The notes under the pieces: model-generated
What the model saw: the letters and a program-made list of their open reading frames with translations, nothing else
Databases searched by the model: none
Told to the model about the DNA's origin: nothing
Assembly: GCA_009823395.1 (NCBI GenBank)
Contig: CM020510.1
Location: 14,202,273-14,266,272 of the forward strand
Reading direction: 5' to 3'
DNA from: Thamnaconus septentrionalis
Taxonomy: Eukaryota; Chordata; Actinopteri; Tetraodontiformes; Monacanthidae
DNA length: 64,000 bases
In this document: in pieces, positions 1-10,400 of the stretch
How positions within the stretch are numbered: position 1 is the first letter of the stretch
Layout of the letters: each line of letters begins with the position of its first letter
Position numbers and translations under genes: made by a program

Positions 1-900
1 ACAGGCTCTGGCTCTAAATTGTTCTTATTACGCTTTCGGAGGTTACAAAGCGATGCTCCATTTTTCCTCTGTAATACAAGGACACCATTAGGATGATGTT
101 TATGTCAGTGTTTTAAATCATAGTAGATATATAGTGAATACAGTTTACCATTGTGTTGCCGTAGGCGTGAGTCTTATTAGTCCTGCCACCGCACAGCAGG
201 AAGGTCCTGAGTTTGTATTTTCTGTGCAGCTCTTCTTGTGTCTGCGTCGGCTCTTTGCTGAGTACATTAGAGAAGCCGGTGAGTCCAAATTACCCGTAAT
301 TGTAAAACGCTTGTTTGTCAGCCTTGTGATGAACGGGCAGCTTGTGTAGGGTTGAACAAGCCCTTGTGATGGCTGTGGATCAACCCCAGTAGGTGGTGAC
401 TGAACATGGATGAATAAATATCTCAGCAACAACAATGAGACCTTTTCTTTAACAGCCATTATGTATTATTTGATCCTATAGAGAGTGAAAATATATACAG
501 TTGTTTAATATAGTTTTCTATATTTATCCTCCCCTGGGGCCCTGGGGGCCTTTCTGTGTGGAGTAGGCAGGTACTTCCGATACTCCAGCACGGTGGGTGT
601 GAGCGTGAATGGTTGTGTGGTTGATGTCCAGATAAACCTGTCCAGGGTGTGACCATCTTCATCCTGAGAAAGCAGGAACAGCCTCCAGCACCTCACACAC
701 CTGAGTGCGCTCAGGTGTGTGACAGTAACAGAAGCCGTTAGAGAAATAAATGGATTTCATTATCCGACATGATAAACTCCTTCAAAAACACATAATCTGG
801 CCCAACTTCTGTTGTCGGAGCAGGAAAACGAAGGCTCAAGATGTTCTTCCGGGCCGTGAAGGGAAATAAAGAAAACAGAATGGCCCTAAACCTGCATACG
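1..900. other. Upstream non-coding flank with no recognisable gene
   Basis: I see no exon or recognisable protein here. The open frames are short and resemble nothing I know. The only structured element is a perfect hairpin at 693-722, listed separately. The base composition is ordinary until about 900, where a CpG-rich stretch begins. Confidence 0.5.
693..722. repeat. Perfect 13-bp inverted repeat (hairpin) with 4-base loop
   Basis: The left arm 693-705 (TCACACACCTGAG) and the right arm 710-722 (CTCAGGTGTGTGA) are exact reverse complements around the loop TGCG. Each arm contains a CACCTG/CAGGTG E-box core. It lies about 640 bases upstream of the arhgap32 start codon. It could be a paired E-box site or a transposon relic. 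Confidence 0.75.
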
Positions 901-904
901 ATAT

Positions 905-1358
905 CAAAGAAGCGTCTTGAAAGCTGCTCTGGCGATCTCTGCGTTTCCTCGATGAAGGTTTGCGATCGTTTGTTTTCGCTCCAAATTTAAATAAAACTGT
1001 CTGCGCGGCGGCGGCGGTGGCGGTGGCGGCGCCGGAGCGAAGCTCGTGTCCTCGTCAAAAGCCGTTCGGTGAATTCTCAACCGCGGCACGCAGCGCCAAG
1101 CCAAGGGCAGCTCGCGGCGCTGTAGAGTGATGTCATCGCAGATAACGCTCTCTCCTCCGTGGACGCATCCTTGAGTGTCTCTCGCAGCGCCTTCAAGTGG
1201 GTCGACGTCTGGCGGTGGCAGCATCATCATCCTTCCTTCTTCTCCTCTTCCTCCTCCTCCTTGCTAACCGCTCGCCCATCTCTCTCTCTCCCCCCCTCCC
1301 TCCCTTCCTCCCACGCTCACGTTTCCTCCACAGTGGGCTGTTGCAGTCGTGCGGCACC
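905..1358 (+). promoter_or_regulatory. arhgap32: CpG-rich 5' region and 5'UTR of arhgap32 (probable promoter)
   Basis: GC- and CpG-rich sequence starts near 905 and includes a GGC-repeat-like block at about 1000-1040. It is followed by a long pyrimidine tract (about 1220-1315) and then the start codon. The sequence TTTCCTCCACAG ending at 1333 also looks like a splice acceptor, so the first coding exon may be an internal exon that begins at 1334 with a separate upstream 5'UTR exon. No TATA box stands out. The promoter call is inferred from CpG density and position only. Confidence 0.4.
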
Positions 1359-1447
1359 ATGGAGGCTGCGTGCGTGGTTGCCGCGGTGATTGAGAATGCT
1401 GCCTCAGGACCCCGGGGTGAACCAGGAAGTGATGACATCTTCCAGCG
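1359..1447 (+). CDS. arhgap32: arhgap32 coding exon 1 (start codon)
   Basis: The start codon sits in GCACCATGG, an excellent Kozak context. The exon encodes a short peptide beginning MEAACVVAAVIENAASG and ends CAGCG at a strong GTGAGT donor (1448). It ends in phase 2, and its CG plus the first G of the next exon makes Arg. The N-terminus does not resemble the mammalian start that I remember, so exons 1 and 2 rest on splice-phase continuity rather than homology. Confidence 0.65.
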
Positions 1448-4400
1448 GTGAGTTTTCCTTTTGTGTGTGTGTGTGTGTGTGTCCGTGCACATGCCTGTGT
1501 GTGTTTTTTCTTTGCCTCGTTGTCAGCCGAGGATCATCGTGCAACGTTTAGCGACCAAAACACCACCGGATCGGAAGATCTCGTCACATTTGCTGACAAT
1601 AAAAGTTGAGCTGAATGCGCCTCCACTGCGTCCACTCCCAAAATGCAGCGAGTCACATTTCAAATGAAGGTTTTTTTCCATGTGGAGCGCTCCTTTGTGG
1701 CCGGACTGCCTTTATGGCTCCTGAATAGCTGAGCTGAGCTGAGCTGAGCTGAGCTGAGCTGAGCTTTGCCCTCCTGATGCAAACAAAAGGACGGCCGCCT
1801 TTTTTTTTTTTTTTTTTTTTATTATATATTGTTGTTGTTATTGTTGTTGTTGCTGTTGATGACCCCGCCACAGTGCAACATGCAATCTCAATTGAAAGTT
1901 TAGATTTTGGTCATGTTCTCAAGTTTAAAGGTCCGCTGAGTCAAATTTGTAAGGAAGCCCGGCTGACAGTAAGTTTTGTATTTAGGTCACTGTCAGCCGG
2001 GCTTCCTTCAAACATAGCGGCGCAAGATGGCAGCTAACGGTTAGCAAGACCCTTTCTCTTTGTATATTTTTTTGCTCAAGGGTAGGAAAACCAAATGACT
2101 TTTATTTCTATATTTATGGGCAGTATGTTAAGCTTTTACCAAAGTAATTATCATCAATCAAGCCAGATTTTGCACATTGGACCTTTGCAGAGCTTCTCTT
2201 CCAGCTGAGCCACAACCAGTCACACGCAGGTGCCCGGGCCTCACATTGTCAAATCCTCCTGCTCAATTCCTCCCTCTGCTGTCCGGATGAAACAACTGCA
2301 AAAAAATCCTATCGGCGCCTCCCAGACTGCATGCTACGTTAGCGCTGCCTTTCACATGTGTGTGTGTTGTGTGTTGTGTGTGTGTGTGTGTTTTTTAAGC
2401 GACCCACTTGTGACGGATGGTCTGGTTCCACAGGGATTTGCCGCCGTCCAACGACGACCAGAGCAGAGACGCTGCCTTATTACCCCGAGACACCGACGAC
2501 GTCCCCGCGGAGGAGAGGGAGCCGGAGGGGACGTCCACTGCCAGGGTACACGCCCACTCACACGCACGTGGACACGCGGAGCTCTGACTCACAGAGTGCG
2601 AGTGGCGGGAACATGAGCTAAATGGATGAGTCGCTGCGGCGTCGCCGTCCACGTGTCGTCCGTGAGGTCACACGCTGTCGCCCAAGCAGCAGAGCGGCGG
2701 CGGTTTGTGGGACGTTGTGTTCAGACGCGTCGCCTCCAGTCTGGGCCCGAGAGCCGTGCGTTACGATGGCGAACAGCTTGAGCCAGTGAGTGTGCATTGC
2801 AAATGACGTCACGGGATGAGGACGTCGTCGCAGTTTCCCGTCATTTTGTACTTTGCCCAAAAATGAAAGTCGTGTATTGCGCGGACATCTCTCTTGACCA
2901 CATTTTTCTAACGTGTTTTTAGAAAAAAAACAATCTTGCAATGAGCAGTTCTGGGAATCAGCCTTTGTGATGTCACAAAGGGCACTGATACCTCTTTACA
3001 GTGTCACTGCACATAATTATGAAAAAGAAAAAAAAACATTTCAAAGTCCGGCTTTGCTGGAATCACAGTCAGTCCGTTAGTTTTGGACTATAAACATTTG
3101 GAATCATAAACTCAGATCGTACTATACTACCACAACGCTGTAGTAAACATTGTGACACAAATTACAGCTTAGCATAACGTAGCAGTGCCTTGAAAGCATA
3201 AATAAAATGTGGAACATTTAAATACCATTTAATGAAGAATTTTCTGAACCTATTTTTCTGACATTTACTTTTCTTTTTCTTTTTTTTTGCTGTCACGGTC
3301 TAATGCGATAGTAACGTGTCCTCTTGGCGTTGTGGCAGGTGAGGAGTGATGACATCACAGAGCACCCGGCCGAGCCCCTCCTGCGCTCCTGCCTCAGCAC
3401 GGCCAGTATGAAGGTCAAGAACATGAAGAAGTAGGTGCTGCGCCGCTGCCGCTGCTATTATGGGCTGTAAAACGGGCCTCTTATCCAGGCCACCTATAAA
3501 ATGCTGGGCGAGGCTCCGGCGGACACTGAGTCAGTCTGTTCCGCCACAGAGGCCTAATCCCTCTCTGGCTCTGCTCTCTCCTCGCTGTGTTGAATACTGA
3601 TTGGGCTTGTTGCGCTATGTTTTTGATCCAGGCTGACGTTCCCCAGAGGTCACTTCCCCAGGCTGGCAGAGTGCGCCCACTTCCACTATGAGAATGTTGA
3701 CTTTGGCAACGTGCAGGTGAGTTTCCGAGTACTTTCGCAACTCCGATGTTTCGCGGCTGCGAGTTGTTTGTAAGTCTCTTCCTTTGGCTGGAGTTCAATG
3801 GGCCTAGTTAGAATTCTCCAGAAACACTGCTGTCTTAAAAACCCAGCATGGCGGTTGAATCAATGTGCTTATTTATCAGGCCGGCGCTTCGTATTGCGTC
3901 TGACCTTTTTTGTTTTTGTAGCAGCTGTAATTCTTTTTCTGATTGTTCCCAAATCCCCTGGATTTACCCCACCTACCCTCTGAGTTAGGAGCCTGTCCAA
4001 AGGCTTTTTGGAAGAAAGGCAAATTTTGGAAGGGAATTTGGTCCCCGTATGTCTGTCAGATCTGTTAGCGTGAAGATTTGCTAGCATGTGACATTAGCCT
4101 GAGACTTGCTGCTTGTGTGCCGCGCGTGGTCGTTGACTAAACTTTGGCCAAAGCGACTTGGTAGCGAGGTGAAAACGTGTTGTCCTGCGTCGCTGCTTTT
4201 TTGTGAAAATGAAGAAAAGAATCCTTGCTAGCTCTTCGTCCACAGCAGTTGTTTACAAGCTAGCTACAAGCAGGTTCTTTTTTGTGGTCTGTGGCTCTTG
4301 AACGCGTCCTGACATGACGCTTCCAATGGAAATTTGCAAGAACAGGCGGTGAAAAATGAACAGTTTTCCATTTTGCAGATGAAAACTGAACTAATCAGAG

Positions 4401-7400
4401 GAGAACTAGACTGATATTTATTTATTCACAAATATTATCAGACTTTCCACAGTTATTTTCACACTGAGGCCGCCATCGTGTCCCACCAGCTGGTGGATTA
4501 ATCATTTGCATTACGGCACATTATTGTGGTCACTCGCCCTGCATGAGTGCAGACCTGTAAATCCTCCCTATTAGCTTGACTCCAGCCAATGATGTCAGGC
4601 GCAGTCAATGAGGAAATGCAGCAGAGTGTGCAGGCTGGAATTCTCTATTCTAATTCCTCCACTGTTGGACACGGTCCCATGGTTCATGTTGTGTAAGCCC
4701 ACCCGCTCGGCTGCCACACAGGATAAATCCTGGTCAGTCTGATGATCTCTTGATTTTTTGGTGTTGTTGTTGTTTTGTCTGACAAGTACGCAGCAGATAA
4801 AAATGATTTTTCACATTGTGCTTGATGTAGACATGGTGGCAATATTAAAGTAAAGGGGATTTGGAGTATTTTCCATTTTACCGTCGACCTCTGCTGCTTC
4901 AAATTTTTGTATTATAAATTTGTATTATATTATTTTGTATTATAGATTGCTTGCAAAGTAATTATGTCAAAGGGTATCATATTTTAAAAAATGCACCTCC
5001 CACTCTATCTTTGGATTGTTGCCGTGAATGTGACAGACTTCTTGTCAAAGTCTTTTTTTAATTTGATCTTTTAAAATACACAAACACAGTCGAGAAAGTT
5101 TTTTTAAATCAGTGTTTAATGTAGTTAAATATAGTGTCTGTTGCCATTAATCTTGCCAACAGACACTATATTAGAGCAGTGAAGGCTCTCACTGCCGTGC
5201 ATGCAGTTCAGCTCGCTTGCCAGCAGAGAGCAGCAGCCATCAGGCTGCACACAAAGGAGTGCACGAGCCGCGCATGGATGCGGGTCTCGCTGCTGAAATG
5301 TGCCGCTCACGGAGCAGCGCAGCGAAGCCTCTGACCGGACGTCTTGCCGCTGGTGACGTCTTCAGCGGCGAAGAGGAAGCTGCACGGCAGCCACGTTGAC
5401 CTTGAAAAAGCTCCACCGGGACACCAAAGGCCCAGATGGGCAGAGTGGAGGCGGGGAGGGGGGCGTGAGTGTTGCATGAACACTGAAAGCGACAAAAAAA
5501 GACAAACACAGGCGGAGCGTCCTCGGATGTATTTTTGCTCCTGTGATGCTATTTCAGATTCACGTCTTGACTTCAACTCAAAAGCCGGAGCCTTTGTTCT
5601 CCCTGCCGCGCCTCCCACGACGACTCGGCCCGCTTTCTATATTTACAGCCCTGGGAGGGGGGAGGATGCTGATCAGGGCTCATGTATCCTGACTGCGGAG
5701 CAGCATCGGGAGGGCAGACGGTCTGTGTCTGCACAGCCTGACGGATGGCTGCAGATTAGCTCCGCCCCCCACCCCCTGCCTCCAAAGCTGAATGCGTTAA
5801 ATTGATGGCGGCTCGTCTATTCATCTCATGCTTTACCTCGCCGTGATGGATGAGTGCACGCGCGTGTGTGTGTGTGTGTGTGTGAGTGAGTGAGAGAAAG
5901 GAGAGCAGCGTCTGAGATGGGGGGAGGGCTGAGGGATACTGAGAGGGATGGAAAGAGGCTAGCGGGGAAGGGAGGGGGGTTAAGACACATAGTGGGAGGC
6001 ATCTTCCTTTCACAGCTTTGAATGGAGCGGCAGGCGCGTGGCCATCCTACTGAGTGGCTGAGTGAGAGTGCGAGTGTTGTTTTTGTTTTTTCCTTCCTTC
6101 GCGTGAGGCGGGAACGGACGGCGCGATTGAAAAGAAAAGAAAAGAAAAAAAATCTGCCGCCCTCAGCCAAGACTGACTGAGCTTGCCGGAGGAGGCGACG
6201 CTGCTGCTGCTGCTGCTGCTGCTGCAGCGGCGGAGGGGCTGCACACAAAGAGAGGGGGGACACTTCCTCCAGCTGCACCACATGGATGCCTGAGATGCTG
6301 TAGAGGCAGCAGGTAACCCGAGCGCGTTTGTCCGTCTGTCGCTGTCAAACCTCCGGGACGACAGGATGCTTCCGCGCAAAGATCAATAATTCAAAAAAAA
6401 AAAAAAGAGGTTTGAATTTTGTCTTTAATTTGGAGGAGGTGCTCCAGGAGGCGTCAACCTCAGAGAGGAAGTGATGCTCCGGCACACCTTTTCTAAGATT
6501 CTCTTTTTACTTAAGAGTCAAACAAACCCGTCTGATCTTGGTTGTTCATGCAGTCCCGTCACCGGCAGCGCGTTAATATAGATGTCAGGATCCTTCCCAG
6601 GGTTGTTTTGTTAAATCTTTTGGTCTTGTTCCTCGTCATCCTCCACGGTGCCGGGTAAATAGGGCGCCGCGTGTTGTGTAACATCTGGATGAGCCGCTAA
6701 CGGATATAAATAACCAGAAGTTCCCTCTTCGCTTCCAGGTCTTTGAAGTCTCCTCTTCTTCAGCCGGGTCTGTCTGTCAGCTCGTTCCCAAACTGCTTTC
6801 ATTCTCCCGTTTTCTTTTTCCGCAGATAGAATTGTCCTGGGGAGGGAGAAGTATAGCAGGAAATCTGTGCTAGCGACTTATGTTTTATGCATTTGTTACT
6901 GCAGGATCTACGGTGTGATGCGATTATGAGTTACTTCTTTGCAGAGGGAACCGACTGAGCACTAATTATTAACCATGGTTTTAATGATCTAAACGCCTCT
7001 GAAGAGCAAGAATGTCAAAAAAAAAGTTTTATTCCAATCAGAAACAAACGTGTTCTTTTTGTTTTTTACGTATTTCTTTTTTTTTAGGTTCAAGATCTTT
7101 TTATTGAACATTTTTCGGTATAACAAATATACATTGTTGTACAATATTGCAGAAGCATAGAATGGATATTGGTATTAGTCGTGGTGTGTGCAAATGTACA
7201 AATCACATGTTAAAGAACACAGACAAAGGAACAAACAAAACAAGTAAACAAGGAGAAAAAAAAACAAAAAAAAAGGAAAGAAAGAAAAAGAAAAATCCAA
7301 ATGTACAAAACAATCCCTCCCATGTCACTGCCGAATTACTAGTCTTAGAAAGGATAAAATCACTGTTGAAACAAAAATTCCAGATAAAAAGTCATGCAGC

Positions 7401-10400
7401 ATAGCACATATCTCTTTTTAACTCGAGTGTTGAAGGCTGCCAGACTCAAACATGCCACTGAAACAAAAGTGGTTTTCACTCTTTAATGGAAATATGGAGT
7501 CGGACACGGTGTTCCTCTTGCACAGCAGGTATCATGCTGTGAAGCCTTTCTCACGCATGCATTATTTATATATCATGAGTCCTCTCAATGTTGCCACCTC
7601 TGTTTCTGCTCTTCTTTTTTCTGCAGTTGGCCTTTGCTGAGGGACAGAGTGAAGGACCCAAAGTTGGACTGGACTCTAAAGAGCTGCTCTTCCTGGTCCA
7701 GATTACATGTCAGGTAAATTCACAGACAGTTGGAATATCATGCGAGCTATTGATTTATTTACTGGTCGTATTGTGATCACTCTGACTCTCCTGTCCTGCG
7801 TCAGGGACGAAACTGGCTGGTGAAGAGGTCCTACGAAGACTTCCGGGTGCTCGACAAACACCTGCACCTGTGTATCTATGATCGGCGGTACTCAGAGCTG
7901 AGCGAGCTGCCCAGATACGACACCGTACAGGACACCGTGGAGGTACCGGCAGCTGAAATCGGACATATTTATGCATTTAAAAAAAAAAAATATATATTTT
8001 GCAATCAAGATGAGTTCCTTCCGATCGCCATGTGTTTATTTTTTCCTTCCGTTCTTGTGACTCTCGCTCAGTCAGTGACCAGGATGTTGGCCACCTACCT
8101 GTCCCGCTTCTCCTCCATCGCCGACAACAAGATCAACTGCGGTCCGGTTCTCACGTGGATGGAGGTATCTCCTGGTTTACCTCCTGCGGTGTCTGTTAGA
8201 GAGTCACTCGGAGGGCACGACCCCATTTATCTCTTTCAATATTTCATCCGCGCTTTCAATATTTAAATGAAGCCGCATCCTAAAAGTAAAAAAAAAGTGC
8301 CTGCCTCTCGCTCAGCTGATGCGCAGAATTCAGCAGTGTTTTTTGTTTTTTTTTATTATTTTCGCTTGCAAGTGTAGAGAGGGGGCGTGGCCTCCTCGCG
8401 GCCAGCCAGCAGATGCTGACACAGTGTGACAGAGCCACCGGCTGCCAGCGTAGCAGGCACGGACAGCTGACGGTCTGAGCTAACAGACTGCCGCAGCCTT
8501 GGGCTCGATCACTTCTGCAAAAGTGTTGTGATGTTTCTGTGACGAGCGCCTGCGAGTGTGTACGAAAGCTGCGACATGCAGCACGTGGCCGTTAACTGTT
8601 GACAGCCAGGTTTAACCCAGCAGAGGGATGGTGAATTAGAGTATTTCATCTTATATCAACCATCAACTAAATACCTCCATGGGGCATTCACATGAAATAC
8701 TGTGTGATTAAAGTTGGGCATCCTCACAGTGGCAGTCCTGCATGGATTTCACAGCTCCAATTTGGATGAAAGTCAACAAATTAATGTTTTTTTTTTTCCC
8801 CCTTGATATTTGTTCCTTGTTTTGGATAAATACAAATTTTGACCCTGGAGACTTGAGAATTGGCCAATAATGCGCAAAGACAAGCCATCAGCGCAGCACA
8901 GAGAGAACAATAACGTAGCTAATATCCTCCACCTGGAACACAGAAGCGCTGTGCTGCGTGTTCATCCTTTTTATTGCTTATTTTGAAAAGCTGGCTTAAG
9001 AATCCCACCTAAATCCTGTCCTGTCTGACGTCTTTTCCAGATTGACAACAAGGGGAACCATCTGCTGGTGTCAGAGGAGGCCTCCATCAACGTCCCGGCC
9101 ATCGCTGCCGCCCACGTCACCAAGCGCTACACGGCCCAGGCCACCGATGAGTTGACCTTCGAGGTGAGACCTCCCACACACTGGATTTGATCTCCTGATG
9201 ATTCTGAATGCGTTTGACTTTACTCTGACCGTCTGTCTCTCTGTGGCGCAGGTGGGAGACATCGTGTCTGTCATAGACATGCCTCCGAAAGAGGACACGG
9301 GCTGGTGGAGAGGGAAGCACGGCTTCCAGGTGAATTGCTGCTCTACTTTGTCTAAGCTCGATTTTCAAAAGAATAAAAAAGTGGAATAGCTCAAAATAAA
9401 ATGTAGAAGGTCACATGGAGGCATTTGAAGTGGAAGATTTTAGAAATTGTGTCAACGGCTGCTCATTTGCAGTTGAATAGTAAAAATCATCCATTTGGAT
9501 GAATCTATGTGGCTCGTCAGTGAAAAATGTGCTGCTAAATAAGGGCAGGAAGCAGCAAGGGGCTGCTGTTTTAACTTACAGTATAATTCAAGGCAAAAGG
9601 CGCTTGTTTGTCATTGGGTGTCAGTGAAACCTTGAGATGATTCATTTGCAGGAACAAGGACTGTAAGGCCGCAGTGTGACTTTTTTCAGAGATGTTTGGA
9701 CATGTTGAGATTTAGCATTCTGTCACCCTAAGCTAAGCTAGAACGGTCATACCAGTGACTTTCAGGCAAGTCTGAGTCGTGACCCAATTTTCCAAAAACA
9801 ATGCAAGTTTTGGATTGAACTTTTTTAAAAAGATTTTTTCAAACACATTGAGAATTTGCATTCTTTCACCTGTTTTCATGGGACGCTGTCATAGAACGGT
9901 CATCTTAGGCAAATGTGAGCTGTGACCCAAATTTCAAAGAGAAACTTTTATTGAGCCTGAGGCAGTTTGCACCCTCATGCTAGCTGACCTATTTCCACAC
10001 CTAGCTCTCAGCACTGGTCCCTGCAGTTAGCAAGTCTTTCTGCCCTCTTCATCTTTCCTCTACTTTGCTCATTGTCTTTCCCGTTTGCAGGTTGGCTTCT
10101 TTCCCTGCGACTGTGTCGAGCTCATAAATGACAAGCTCCCACCTAGCGTGCAAAGCTCGGTGCCCAAACCAGGTACTTTGCACTGTGTGGCGAGAGGATT
10201 TGTTTTTGCTGGGTTAATGGATGACTTTCTGAGTGTGTGCCGTCCTCATCAGTGTGTAAAAAGCACGGAAAGCTGGTGACATTCCTGAGGACGTTCATGA
10301 AGTCGCGGCCGCCACCCCAGAAGCTGCGCCAGCGAGGCATCTTGAAGGAGCGAGTGTTCGGCTGCGACCTGGGAGAGCATCTGCACAGCTCTGAACATGA

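Larger units (their letters stand above)
1448..2433 (+). other. arhgap32 intron 1: microsatellites and a MITE
   Basis: This 986-base intron contains a TG repeat 14 bases past the donor (1462-1482), a pentanucleotide repeat (1727-1765), a poly-T run (about 1800-1820) and a palindromic MITE (1926-2187). A second TG tract lies just before the exon 2 acceptor region (about 2358-2391). No exon is evident. Confidence 0.6.
3717..7626 (+). other. arhgap32 intron 4 (3.9 kb): hairpin, candidate internal promoter, retroposon tail
   Basis: This is the longest intron of the gene. It contains a perfect hairpin (5128-5172), a GC/CpG-rich block with a possible alternative first exon (about 5820-6312) and an A-rich retroposon-like 3' end (about 7078-7300). 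The rest (3717-5100 and 6320-7060) shows nothing recognisable. Confidence 0.55.

Noticed and set aside
1727..1765. Immunoglobulin switch-like (GAGCT)n array
   Set aside because: Fish lack class-switch recombination, no immunoglobulin gene is nearby, and the array is just a pentanucleotide microsatellite.
2955..2985. CTTTGTGA..TCACAAAG palindrome as a CRE-like regulatory site
   Set aside because: It matches a word that is common in fish repeats (compare 62400 and 50620), so repeat origin is more likely than a site.
5344..5805. 153-codon + strand open frame in arhgap32 intron 4
   Set aside because: Lies within the GC-rich intron block, no similarity, and no splice junction ties it to the gene.
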